DNA of 64,000 bases from assembly GCA_002633005.1 (NCBI GenBank), contig NMRA01000933.1, positions 1 through 64,000 on the forward strand, in the 5' to 3' direction. Below the pieces are notes generated by a model, which saw only the letters and a list, made by a program, of their open reading frames with translations, ran no database searches and was not told where the DNA came from. This document shows, in pieces, positions 43,740 through 55,990 of the stretch. Within the stretch, counting starts at the first letter, position 1. Each line of letters begins with the position of its first letter. The translations under genes and the position numbers were made by a program. Source of the DNA: Phoronis australis. Taxonomy: Eukaryota > Phoronida > Phoronidae.

Positions 43740-46700
43740 AATAGCCGACCACCGAGTAACAATAAATTTAATATATATATTAATAATTAAGAAGAACATT
43801 TTAAATAACAACATGAATAAGTACGTCTAAAATGAGATAAGTTACAGTGCAAGTTTATTTAAAATGTAAAGTAAGGTATTTTACTAGGAATAAAACACGG
43901 AGACTATTGATACAACGGAGACCGCACGGTTAGAAAAGTATTTGACTAAGATGTTAGGCAGGTGATCACGGTTACTTCAATTAGAACATGCATCACCATG
44001 TAGAACGCTACACTGAGAGCTGATGCGAAACAGAATGTCTACAATCAAACCAAAAAGAAACGGATACACGAAACGTACTAAACCTGAATTACGCCGAGGT
44101 GTGACGACAGCAGCGCTGTAGTTCGAAACCCTGGCACTGATACATGGCTGCACCGTATCAGGTCATTCAAAATTAACATCTATTCAGATCAGATGGGGAA
44201 AGATAATTTTTAAAAGTCTGCCTTTCAACCAATTTTGAACAAGACTTTTGGTTAACTTGATTAAATTAACATTTGAGTTACAGGCACAGACGGGTTATTG
44301 ACGTAACTATGGCGACAAAGCTAACGTCAAGATGAGGCTAAAATACTGCTTATATTTGAAAAAACTAAAGGCCCTCATTCTATAACAAAAATAGAATTAT
44401 ATCAAAGATCATGTTTTGTTAAAGAAATGTCACGAGAAAATACAACTAGAAGTGTTAAAAATAGTTAATTTAGGCACTGCTTTACAAAATCGAAACCGTT
44501 AAATGTTGCCGAATGTTAAAAAAGGTAGTTTAGACATGACTACTATAATCGAATTGTGTGAAAACGACACTTCGCTTTTGTTTATAGGCAACAGCGGTGT
44601 TGTTCAAACCTCTGTGGAAAATGAGTTCAAAAGGAACGCCTCATTCCACATATAGTGACGCTGGGAACTTCTGAAAACGAATGGTTGAGAATATGGGGAT
44701 TTTTAAAATTTATTTCCTCACTGAAAGGTTTCACACAAGTGTGACTTCAGAGCCTACACTATTTGTGTTATCTCTAATTCAACCCAAACGTGCATTTAAC
44801 ACTCTCTCTGGGATCATAAGACCTCTTCTTCTCTCGCCTAATTGCGTTTTATTACAGCAGGAATGAAACTAATTACATGTAGTAAATGTAGACCAAGGCT
44901 CAAAATTTTGCACGATGATGTTAAAAATTAAACGTTCAATCATGGGTCAGTTTTTAGTTTACAAGTGGTGATAGAAAAATAAACTTCAATTAACGTATTA
45001 ATTTTCTTTTAGCTGTGAATTTCTGTCTGTTAGTCCCAAGGCACCTGTATCAGGTTACCCAAACAACAAAGCCCACGCAACTAAGAATATTTATTTCTCA
45101 CTTATAAACACGGGTTATAGACACGTATGCTCGTGCCTGGACTTACAAAACGCAACATACGAACCCAAAAGGCACGTCTCACAAATTTGGCAGACTTCTG
45201 AACATCATATTTCAGAAACGATTTTTTCTTCTGTTTCTCTTGAGGATGTGTTGAAATAATTTTTCTCTCAGACTGTGAAAAGAAATTGTGATACAAGACG
45301 GATGATGCCGTGCAAGCAATACACGAAGAGTTCGGCAACGTTATCGCAGGACTTAAACACTGGCTGGAGGGCGAATTTCGTAGGAAAACAAAATCTGACG
45401 TAAAATCGCTTCTGAATTACATTCAACTGTTTCAGTTTATGGTCTTCATTAAACCTTTTGATACCCCATTTTTCCATCTATGGAGAAAGTGTCAAAACGC
45501 CTACAAGATCCAAAAACAATGTTTCGCGAAGCTTCTTGAGATCCGAACAGCGTTTTTGAGACATAACGTAAAGTTTTCATTTAAAAAAGTTTTAAGTAAA
45601 ATCGACTGGGGATTATTTTGCTATGACTGTACCGTTCTTTCACAGGAAATTTTGACTTAAAAACGTGGTCATGTGACAGTAGTAAGAAGCACATTTTTAG
45701 ACTCCTCGATTTTTCTCCTTTATTGGTTGACAAAACATAGTTTCTTCGATATTTCACTTAGAGTTGAGGTCGTTTATAAAGATCCTAGATAACCTTGAAT
45801 ATATTTATTAGGAATTTACAAGTTACTATGCCAGCGAAGTAATAAAGTGTCTATGTTATGCTTTTAAGCATAAACTAAAACATTTTTCTTAGTATTAGGG
45901 CCCGAGCATTTAAGCCGAGAGCGGAGTATTCTATAAAATCCCCCGGGCATCACCACACTTCTGCACTCTAGTGCTTCCCATGCTATCGTTGCCGGGTGAC
46001 AAGTTGTTAACTCCGAAATTTTATTCTTCAAACACTATTCCGAGGGAAGCAATATCTTTTGGTTGGGGAATTCTGCTGTTATAACGGAACATTTGATCGC
46101 CACTGGGGGATAGGCTGGATTATGACTCCATTTCAATGTTTGCTGTCACCGACGGCAAAGTACACGAAGACTTTTTTAACACAGGTGCGACCACCGCCAA
46201 TCTGGTTAGAGTTCAGCAAAAAAATGAAAATCCCGCGTCATTTGTGCTCGTCATAAATTTGTTTTTTTTTAAAGTGAACAACTAAATAAAATACCACACT
46301 ACCGACTTAATTAAAAAAGACACACAAAAGAAAACGAATTATGCTTTTAGCCTAACATGCTAGTTTCTATTTTTTACCACATTCTTTAAGCGTCGCTGCA
46401 CAAAGATTGCGATTATTAGCCTAGACAGTCATCTTGGCTTCGCTGTCAGTAGTAGCGACTAAGTGAAAAAAAATCAGTCAGATTCCAGTCAGTTTTAAAG
46501 CAATTAATACAATGATAGCTTACTCGCCCATAATTAGGCAGCATTCCATCCTCTAGGTTGGCATATTTGCAATCAAGCGTTTGATCTTTTAAGTGGAGAC
46601 TGTTAGAGATTGTGTACTTCATTATGACCAACTCCCATGGGAGGCCAACCCCGCAATGGATGTCGATAATGAGGTGGTGAGGATCTATGCAGGAATATTG

Positions 46701-47849
46701 GTGAGCGTCTTTCGCTAAGAAAAAGCGACTAATACAAATTTGACTTCCCACCGGCTAACAGTGGTGATTAATAAGAGTCTGGATGAGTGCTAGGGATGTC
46801 AAAACAACACAATCATCCCCGGTCTTATCAGAACCGATGCCAACATTATAAATTCAGCTACAGTCCGTACACCCACAATTACCAGAAATTCAAGGTTTGT
46901 CTTAGTTGATGTTTGACCTCCTTCCGCAGTCTCAGGAAGCGTGAGTTGTCTTGCTCACATTATCACAACGACAGAGAAGAAATGAAATATAGTTAGAAAA
47001 CTGTCTCGATTACATATAAAAAAGTCAGTCGTTTTCCTTCATTTGAAGGCAATTTAAAACTTGAACTATTTTATTGGGGGCTTTTAAATATAAAAGTGGG
47101 TGTTTTTTCAGGCAGAATGTCTATTGTCCTATTGCGTATCTACACGGCATAACACTATGGACAATGAGATATCAAACATGTGAATTACGCTAAACACTCT
47201 TAAATTTGGGACAACAATAATTATTTAAATTGTCAAATTTTTATTTTTCGGAAACTTGCCACGTTGTTGTAAACGCTCAAAATACTACCAAATGTCGTTT
47301 GGTTATAACTTACGCCATACAAACAATGCTAAAGGCAATGTAAATTTTCCTAAAAAGTTATTTTTGTCTGCCATATTTTGTCCAAACTGATGAATTTTTA
47401 CTGTAGTGAGTCGTAAGAGAACTCCAAAACAGTGTCAGACTTTCTTGGGGATTCGAAGTTACGTGCAGTTGCTAGTGTACATGTTTAGTTAATTTGAACG
47501 CTTTCGATTATCATGTTAAGTTCATTCACCGGGGTCAGCTATCAACCATCCACAGTCTTTTTCGGGGGATTTCATCTAGTAAGAAGCTACTTTCGTATTT
47601 CAAATGCATTATAGGAAGATTGCCTGCTCGTAATCATCTGGTGACACCACATAAAACCTGGTGACTATCACACAAGACGACGGATATCACCACATAAAAG
47701 TAAAAAAAATGAAGTGAGCTACAAATACATAGAATGAATGCTTAGACTTGTGGCAGACCTTTTGCGCGAAAGATTCAAAGTCAAGCCATTCACCAAACGA
47801 TCGTCTATTGTTGAAGTTAAATCTCATGGCTGACCTAAACCGCCAGGGC
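43740..47849. other. Intergenic, no gene recognised
   Basis: AT-rich. The largest open frame (45310-45660, plus, 116 codons; Phe/Lys-rich) has no known motif and no splice or promoter context I can support. A TA-rich run (TTAATATATATATTAATAAT) lies at 43769. Confidence 0.5.
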
Positions 47850-48010
47850 CTGCATTTCACAGACTCAAGAAACTCGCGGAAACGCAAGATTACACATAAC
47901 TTCAAGAGATATCGCTATTTATTACAATGAAAGTACGCACGAGATCTAAAATCTACGTATTTCCATAGATTCGCAACTTAGATATTTTCTTGCGTACTAT
48001 CCTAGAGGAG
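47850..48010. mobile_element. Diverged CATTACAAGC family copy
   Basis: AAACTCGCGGAAACGCAAGA, CTTCAAGAGATATCGCTATT and TATTACAATGAAAGTACGCA follow family order. The far end (GGAGGCGCC) is unclear. Confidence 0.5.
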
Positions 48011-49595
48011 GCGCCACTCTCCTAAATTACCAATTTCAATTTCCGGTTAGTGTATTGTGACGGAAAATTCTCGCGTCTATTTTACTGTCTCGTACAACGA
48101 AAAAAAGTGATTTCGGCATTGAAACGTTGTTCAAGGTCTTCCAACAGTACAGTCCAGAAATTTTGAGTGGCACCGGCGTGCATTCGAGTTTAATATGAAA
48201 CGTCAAGTAAACTGCTGTTGAATTGCGAGATTGGTTTTTGAGTAGGCCTGCTGGTTATATTTGGAGTATTAATATGAGCTTTATGTAAAAAGTTAACGTC
48301 TTACGGGCGTTCAATTTATTTAAACATGGATGTGAGTTGGGCAAAATCGCCGATCCAAATCCCGACCAAATGACCATGATTAGCAGACGACGTACTTGCC
48401 GGACGTAAAACTTGCAATTTTGCCAGGTGTCGCTATTGAATAGTGACGTCAGGGCTTATGCTTAAGATCACAGATTTCGTCCATTGAAAATATACGGAGT
48501 TGGCGGTTCATGTACCATAGTCCTTCGGTCACTTTAGGACTTTCCCAATTGAATTGAATTCGAGATAGGATATCGTAGTAGCATTCCTATGTATGTTTTT
48601 TTACCTATTTTCCCCATATATATGAAATTATTTGCGTCACTGCGATATCGTGTTGCCATGTGCTTTGGCTTGTTGTTATATGACATCATAACATGTCTAG
48701 CATATATGCGAAAGTGTTGAATAACTAGTAAAGTTTTATTTCATAATACATTTATAAGAATTTTCTTCAGGTTGTGAAATACTCAGTTAAAATATTGAAC
48801 CAATCAATGATATTACAAGTGTTCGTTGAAAACTTAGAAACAGCCATGGAATGTAAAAAATGAAACATTAACTGAACAGTTGTACTGCAGTGTGTCATTT
48901 TAGCTCAGTTTTCTTGGCCAATTTTTGTGTCTTAGATTCTGGATTGGAAATAGTAATAAAATATGTTCCTCGTGTTGATCACAGTACTAGAAAATATCGG
49001 TGGAAACTGTGTTGATTCCCAGAATTTGAGGTAAGGACTGCGTCGCAAAAAGTAGATTTCACGTTACCAGCGAGGGAGAATCGAGGAACGCTGCGACCAG
49101 ACGATTGCGTCAGTAAAATTACATACTCGATATTAGGTCGCAATTTCTGGTAAACATCTTAGTTATCAGTGTAGATATACCATATGCATCCATAACAAAA
49201 CGTTTTCCTTTGATTTGAATTAGATTTTGGCTGATTTTGTTGAGCCGACTATTGACCTACTTATGATGACCCAGATGGAAGCTGGCAAAGCCTAAAAATA
49301 TAGACCAGTAAAACTGCTTTTGCAGGAATGACGCCTTGGATCAATGTTTTGAGTAACCCAAATTAACGAACCTAATCAAATTTGGCGTTGTTCTCGTGAA
49401 TTTCCTCCATCAGGAGACTGCACACCGGCCGTGAAACAAAACCTCCACCGTTGTATTCTGATTGGCTCTACCTTCCCGTATTTCACGGTATATATCATGG
49501 GTTATTGAATGACCGTATTTACACATATATGGGATAAACATAGAATATTAACATGATGAAATAGTCATCTCCCGTAATCTACATGTAGAAGCAGA
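48011..49595. other. Intergenic, nothing recognised
   Basis: AT-rich. There are no open frames of note on either strand and no clear repeats. Confidence 0.5.
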
Positions 49596-49631
49596 GTGGA
49601 TTTTGGAGAATAATAATTCTCAAAAATCCAC
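49596..49631. repeat. Hairpin-forming inverted repeat, 16 bp arms
   Basis: GTGGATTTTGGAGAAT and ATTCTCAAAAATCCAC are complementary with one mismatch around a 4-base spacer. It may be abutting ends of a deleted element or a transcribed hairpin. Confidence 0.8.
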
Positions 49632-50211
49632 GAGAGCTTTAGATAAGGGGGATAACGACTGAGAACATGTGATAATCTATACCGCACACTGATCGATAAA
49701 CATCGCAATTAATCGATCTACCTTTCTCGACTCACCTCGACTTTGGAACTATACTTTTTATGCCAGAGGCCCGGTGTCGGAGGTCCTGACCTTTTAAAAA
49801 ACGCCGAATCATTCTTGCTAATATAATGTTTTCACTAAAAACCAATTGAAAATTTAAACAAAAGTGAAATCAATTGAATCTATAAAAAACGTTTTAAGCA
49901 AACAAACTATCATGTTAAGCTTCCACAGTGAAAATATCGTCGGCTAAAATAGGTTCCCATTAGTTATTGAGTAAAATGTCCAAGTTGAAGATTCCCGACG
50001 ACGTGTTGCCCACATTTAAACTGGAGATCGAGGACTGACAATTGAAAGAAAATGACAGATAAAGTCTACTGAATTAAAGGTGGCGTTTTTATTGAAATAG
50101 TATGTCTTATTTCTCACAGCGTAATAAATATCGGTACAATGCGGTTTATCGAACATGCAATTAGTTCACGTCCTCATTTAAGAATTAATTTTCACGTAAG
50201 ATGACGTTAGC

Positions 50212-50300
50212 TTCTGAATAGCTCAGTGGTTAAGGCTACGGCTGTCGATACACGAAACTTGAATAAAACATGTTTGAATCCGGCCTCGGGTTCCCGCCAA
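50212..50300 (+). repeat. tRNA-like SINE head or tRNA pseudogene
   Basis: ATAGCTCAGTGGTTAAGG is a good RNA polymerase III A box in tRNA context. TGTTTGAATCCGGCC, about 35 bases on, resembles a B box with the usual GGTTCGAATCC changed. Acceptor-stem pairing is poor and the sequence runs on without a CCA-proximal end, which favours a SINE over a working tRNA. Confidence 0.6.
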
Positions 50301-50317
50301 AATGTTATTCAACACGC

Positions 50318-50344
50318 GTTGATTAACAAATTGGGTTAATCAAC
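50318..50344. repeat. Perfect 10 bp-arm palindrome
   Basis: GTTGATTAAC and GTTAATCAAC around a 7-base loop, just downstream of the tRNA-like region. It could be part of the SINE body. Confidence 0.85.
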
Positions 50345-51590
50345 GGTTGTAATGGCCATGTCAAGCTGGTTATGCGGTATGAATATCTATGTATCTATAG
50401 GATATCGTTATAGGGAAAGTGCAACGAATGTTGCATCAAAATGAGCGTGTTGTGATATCACAGAATTAAGATGCCATTGTGGAATTACGTAGGTGGATCG
50501 GCAGTATAGTATTTGATCACTTTTTCACTTGATAAATGGGATTGAAATGTCTCGGTGGGGCGACAAGTTGATAATCATTTTTCATGCTGACATGTTCAAT
50601 TCACTCGTGATCATTTTGCAAGGTCACACCAAGAGGGGACACAGCGACTGGAACATAAATCGTCTCTTTAAAAAGGTATCAATCTTTGTTTCAATTCAGA
50701 TTCTTGTTTTGTATTTTGGAAAATGAAGGTAATTTTTAAACTCGGTTTCAAGTGGACACAAATGACATTATTCATCGAATTGCATATATTGGCAAAACAG
50801 GCTGACCGAGATCTGGCTTCAAAGCTTAGGCAACATCTTGTGTTGCTTCAGAAATACGACTGTAAAGAAACTTTGATTTTTACCATAACCATTGGACATA
50901 AGACACTTCGAAGGAAACGCTTGCTTAGTTATTTGCCTTTTAGTTTACTTGATAAATCCCAATTATTCCAAGCCCCAGAGACGCTGAAAAGAAAGCCTCA
51001 CTGCTCGAAATTATATGGAGATCTATCTGCAAGTTTGCCATCTCCGCATGTGGTCGGACAGTAACAAACCATTGTTGATACTAAATAAAACAAAGCTGGA
51101 TCACCATAAATGCGCCACGAAAGCTCAGTGAAACATTCAAATGCAGACAGATTGAGTTGCTTGCCATTAACGAGCAGGGCATCACAGCGTTGTCAATATG
51201 GTGATGTATCGACTCTTTTTTTACATAGTCATTCAGTTTCAATTAATACCTATTAACTGTCAGCGAGAGCTCGTGGAAGCCTTATTCAAGTCACAACACG
51301 CCACCTACTTGTTTGCTAAATCTGTGATTTGTTTGCGAAATCTGAAATCGAGACACGTGATTTCTTTTTCACTTAACTCGTATCTTTTTTCATAACAACA
51401 TCTTGCCTCATTTTCTTGTCAATAACGTTTTCAACTTCTCAACAAATCTTGCCTCCTTAACCCAAAATTTAAAATATGAAATTTTAAATTTTAATGCATA
51501 TGTATTCAGAATATAACAAACCCCCATAACCACGCATTGATCATATTTTCTCCACTGGTTATATCTTTATTCATATGTATAAGTATACAT
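50345..51590. other. Intergenic with unsupported open frames
   Basis: Two consecutive plus-strand frames (50529-50726 and 50723-51064, 65 and 113 codons) overlap by 4 bases but have no recognised domain, and I do not call them genes. A weak trace of the CATTACAAGC family may lie at 51290-51365 (TTTGCGAAATC, GACACGTGATTTC). Confidence 0.4.
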
Positions 51591-51594
51591 GTAC

Positions 51595-51631
<37 letters not shown>

Positions 51632-51770
51632 CATGCGTGTGTGTACGTACACACACAAAAACACGCACACACCACACACACAAACGCACGCACGCACACT
51701 CACCCACCCACACACGCACACGCACACGCACACGCACACACACACACACACACACATACAGACACACACA
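51595..51770. repeat. Compound (TA)n(TG)n(CA)n microsatellite
   Basis: TA, TG then CA dinucleotide runs with interruptions, about 175 bp. The TG half and CA half are complementary and could fold back. The open frames across it encode only Cys/Val or Thr/His repeats and are spurious. Confidence 0.95.
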
Positions 51771-51775
51771 TTTCA

Positions 51776-53120
51776 TTTATTTACGTGGGCAGTTTTTATC
51801 CCACCTTCACAGTTTCTCGTGTCATCACATCAGAATTTTCTATCATCATAAAACATTGTCCCTGATCCCAGTGTTTGTTTTCTCACAGTTAACTAGCTTC
51901 TGGAGGCCGTCTCCGTTAGTGGACATAAAATTAATTTTATTTTCCTGTAACACTGTAACTGTATCTTCATCAAAACCGTCAAAACTCTACAGAAATTAGA
52001 AATGAACAATTGGTTATATAATTAACCACCTGAACTTAATGGATTTCTTGAACTTGAAAATCGTTGGAGCTAGCTTCACTGACCAGCTTTTCTTTTGCAA
52101 ATAATTTTAAGAACTTTCATAATAATTTATAATCTTGCGTTGATGGGATTCAACACAGTTTCAATTGATCATTGAATTTTTAAAATTTTGATATTTTGTG
52201 TTTGGCCTACTAGAAATCAGCAAAACAAGGCGGAGGTCATCCAACTAGTTTTTTTCCTTACAGCCACCTAACCAGAGAAATCTCTGGTGGCAAAAATATG
52301 AAATTTACATTGGTTACTGAAAAGTCACATCTAATTGATTGAAATCGAATTAATTTCTTCGCACGATGTTAGTTTATACTGAACGAATCTAATTACATTT
52401 TCCGGTTCATGGATTTTCATACGTCGGAGCAAGTGAACGATTATTTCTGCATTAAAAACGTCTCAGATTGTAGCTTTATGGCTTCTACGCAGAGATTCAC
52501 CATTAGAACGTTTTATTGCGATGGCTCTCATGATTTCCGCGAAATAAGAAAAACAGAGTGTCCACCTAGGTAAAATACTGCGAAATTTGAGCTTCTCAAA
52601 AGCGCTCCAGAACAGTGCTGTGCTGCATATCACTAGATGACAATCATGTTACGTTGTTGGGAAAGTCTTTAAGTCAAATTTGCCGTCTTACCGCGAATTA
52701 GGTGACATTTCATGTTCATGTTATTTTTGTCACGCAATTCTCGTGTTTAGTATGACTCACTCACTATTGTTTAAGTGATGTTATCAGGGAGAAAAACTCT
52801 TTTCCGAGATTATGGATTCAAACCTGGAAACTTGCACGGTACTGGCTGAGCTAAATACCACTCTATGAGTGACAAAAAATTTAAGCGCCTAGGTAATGTA
52901 ACCCTCCTTGATTTCAGCGAATGTCTGGTAGACAACGGATAGAATTGGTGATTTGTAATAAAATCACAGAAAATACAACTGATTTTGTTACTCTATAACT
53001 CTGATCAAAGCTAACAGTTTAAAAAAATCTGTCCCATCCACCAATTATCCCCAAAAGGCGTTTTTCGGACGTAAAACCGATAATGTCTAACTTAGTAGTG
53101 TAATCTAGTCATGAAAAACA
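51776..53120. other. Intergenic, nothing recognised
   Basis: AT-rich with short frames only. It may contain unrecognised upstream remains of the element whose GIY-YIG domain follows. Confidence 0.45.
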
Positions 53121-53129
53121 ACTTAAACA

Positions 53130-53470
53130 GCCAAAAATTGCGACCGTTGGCTAGATGCTATGTTGCTTATGAATTCGTTTGTCATTTGGACGATTGTAGT
53201 CGTCCGCAGTACTCGTACGCATAGTTACGTCGGCCACACGGCATATTCTCTTTCCTGGTACCTATCCATGCATTTGCACAGAGGTTCGATAGAAGACCAT
53301 TTTCTACACTGCCTTGGCCCTAAAATTACTAGGCACGACATCGGTGACAACACAGTAATTCGGTCTGTTGAGCATGGCACCTACAGGTTCAAGATACTGA
53401 AATCATCAAAGATTACTTGCGAAAAACCTGTGTTGAATGAGCAGCTACCTCACAGGGTTGTGCCGCTTGC
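53130..53470 (+). pseudogene. GIY-YIG endonuclease-like relic of a retroelement
   Basis: One frame reads VAYEFVCHLDDCSRPQYSYA then stops near 53221. The neighbouring frame continues YVGHTAYSLSWYLSMHLHRG, then SIEDHFLHCL, ITRHDIGDNTVI and a closing KPVLNEQLPH. VYEFxC...YIGxT...LxxRLxxHL...LxxNTxI...PxLNxQ is the layout of the GIY-YIG-type nuclease domain at the C-terminus of certain reverse transcriptase elements. A frameshift at about 53220 and changed residues make it inactive. Confidence 0.5.
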
Positions 53471-53512
53471 TGTCTCCGTTTTACTAGTACATGTATTCTT
53501 TAGTACTACTAT

Positions 53513-53654
53513 CCGAGGCGGATCCAGGATTTTTAGTTAGCATTAGCCAGGATTTTTCCCGTCAGACATTCGCAGCCCCGTACAGCCAAATGGAATCTGG
53601 GAGAATTTTAGGGGGGAGGCATGGCCCCCTTGCCCCTCTCTAAATCCGCCACTG
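53513..53654. mobile_element. Short GGCGGATC-ended element in unit A
   Basis: The ends GGCGGATCCAGGATTTTTAG and CTCTAAATCCGCCACTG are flanked by ACTAT on both sides (53508-53512 and 53655-53659), a 5-bp duplication. The left end reads CCGAGGCGG, a mutated form of the CAGGGGCGG seen in unit B. It has the same end type and target length as the 24492 element. Confidence 0.75.
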
Positions 53655-54640
53655 ACTATTGGTTTGCATCGAAATGGGTCACAACCCTTCGTCATACATT
53701 CTTGCAATCCTGTGTCATTGTATTTCTGCCTGATGATGAGGCAGGAACAATCTCGTATCAATAGTATTCTTAGGTCTCATGGGCGTCTGCTTTATTGTTG
53801 GACTGCAAACGGCCATCAAAGATACAGAGAGCTCGAGTGAACACCGCTAAAAATTATAAATCGTGAACATTGTGTGTTGAAGAGTTGAATTGTCACGAAT
53901 CATGTGATCAATTTTGTCTTTCAATGTTATCAGCTAATTGTTTTACAATCAGCGTATCACGAAGCAAATTATAAAACTGCGGTGTGTCCTGTCCTTAGCG
54001 CTTTCTCGAGGTGACACTTGCAAGGGCCAACAGAAACTTCTTCGGGTGTCAGATGTTATCAGACACGTTGTTTTGACCGAGCTCTGATCAAAACTAATAA
54101 CTTCAAAAACTCTATCCCACCAAACAATAATCACAAACCTCGTTTTTCGACCGAAAAACCACAGTGTTTCGACAGCCCCGCGACTTTTTCGAAAACTGTG
54201 GCAAACCCCCCGATTATTATTATACAGGAGGGAGCAAACTGGACACTTCTCTTGTTCGAGCTTTCTTCCTCTGTCTGAGGAGGGCATAAATTTAGTAACT
54301 GGCTAGATGAAAACGATAAAAATGCACTTTCCTTGGCGACGACCACAAGTTTGTAAATAAGAAAATTATGCAAAACGTAAATTAAAAGCCTTTCACACTT
54401 AGTTGACGCTTCGGTGTTTAGGGGAGTGTTGAGGTCAATAGAAAGGCTTAAACTCTGTCTTGGGTCAGCTTAAGTTCACTTCGCAGTAAACAGGTGGATT
54501 TAATAACAAAGGGTCGACTCGTCGCTACAGTGCAGTGTTAATGGTGAAGGCCATATTACGCCACCTTGAGATAACTTCGATTACGATAGCTTAACCTAAC
54601 GATAAATCCGATGTGTGTTACAGAAGGTAATGAGAAAGAT

Positions 54641-54715
54641 CAAGTTAACTTCGCACAAGTTAACTTCGCACAAGTTAACTTCGCACAAGTTAACTTCGCA
54701 CAAGTTAACTTCGCA
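54641..54715 (+). repeat. Five-copy 15 bp tandem repeat
   Basis: CAAGTTAACTTCGCA repeated five times without error. The matching place in unit B (58092-58121) has two copies. Confidence 0.97.
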
Positions 54716-55393
54716 GTTTACGCCGACGCTTCGCTAGCACCCGATTCAACTTTGTACTGACAAGGCTGCAGTACTAAACAAACTTTCCGCAACCAGTCCA
54801 CATGTAAACACGTTCCGTGCCCCGAGTTTCCTAGTTTAAACAATAAACGTTTAGTAACCCATTTATTGGAAACACAGATTGTGTTAAATCTTTCGGACAT
54901 TTGACACAACGTTAAATTCAAACTGGGGTGGTGTATTTTCAGCAGTGACTGACTGAACACGTTAAAAAGAAACTGACGATACAGACACCTCGGTGACATA
55001 TTTAATCTCTCCACATAACTAATAGAGACTTGGCAAGAATAAATCATTTTGATGTATATCGAAACATACATGTATAACGGTGGTTCGTGTTTTTACGGAA
55101 GTTAGCGCATTTTTCTTATTTCCTCGTACCTCCCAAAAGTGCGCTCATGCGTGCTTTCAGAAAGAAGTACAGACAACAACTTGACCACGTGTAGACATGT
55201 ATGTTCTGCCCAACCTATATCTCATCTTTGTACCTTTAGACCGGGACCCCAGAGCTTTTTCGGACATGAAAAGGTAACCAATTTCCTTTGGTGCCACAGT
55301 GCTCTGTGGGTATCCTCATGCTTGGAAATGGCCGTCTGGCAGGTTCGCTCTGGTGGGTGTGGTCAGGGGATTCAAGAGAATGACACTCAAAAA

Positions 55394-55990
55394 TTGAGCT
55401 AGATCAACTTTTCTGGTAACTACTTTAAACCGCCTTGGATACCTCCTACGTAATCCACTGCATCAAAATTGGTCACTGCCAGACAATTTCAGTGGTGGGG
55501 CGTATCAGCCAGACGGTTATAAACAAGTTAAAAAAATTGAGCTAGATCAATCCAAGAGGTAACCACATGAAACCAGTTGCAAAATATTCACGTGAGCACA
55601 GGTATCACGAATGGACACTGCCAGACAAATCTAGTGGTGGGTTAGCCCCGCCAGACACGCCTTAATACCTGAGTTGAGCTAGATCAACCCACTAGGTAAC
55701 TGTTTGAAACCAATTGCACGATGCTCAGTATCACTGCACATCGCATAACAGTAAGATGCTAGACAATTTCAGCGGTGAGTGGTACCCTTGCCAGACCACT
55801 AAAGAAAGGGATAAAATTTGAGGTAAATCAACCCAAGAGGTAACTGCATGAAACCAGTTGGAAAATATTCTACGTAAGCCCATGTATCATGAATAAACGC
55901 TGCGAGACAAGTCTTGAGGTGGGTTAGCCAGCCACACACGACCAAATATCTGAGTTGGGCCAGATTTATCCGCCAGGTAAGTGTTTGCAT
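55394..55990 (+). repeat. Five-monomer array, about 140 bp period
   Basis: TTGAGCTAGATCAA(C/T)CCA with AGGTAAC recurs at about 55394, 55537, 55675, 55818 and 55952 (as GGGCCAGATTTATC in the last). Each monomer also has a GCCAGACAA(A/T)(C/T)T(C/A)...GGTGGG phrase. Odd and even monomers are more alike than neighbours (TGAAACCAGTTG in the second and fourth), suggesting a two-monomer higher-order unit. Confidence 0.85.

Noticed and set aside
45310-45660. 116-codon plus-strand frame
   Set aside because: No motif recognised and an AT-driven Phe/Lys composition. Not called.
45920-45945. TATA-box promoter (TCTATAAAATCC)
   Set aside because: No gene or start-site context downstream; the motif alone is not evidence in AT-rich DNA.
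50212-50300. Functional tRNA gene
   Set aside because: The B box is degenerate and the acceptor stem does not pair convincingly, so a SINE or pseudogene is more likely.
50529-51064. Two abutting plus-strand frames that could look like an operon
   Set aside because: This is intron-rich animal DNA, and neither frame has a recognised domain; the 4-base overlap is chance.
51506-51999. Overlapping open frames on both strands at the microsatellite
   Set aside because: Dinucleotide repeats give stop-free frames of Thr/His or Cys/Val by chance.
54641-54715. CRISPR-like array
   Set aside because: The 15-bp units are contiguous with no spacers; it is a plain tandem repeat.
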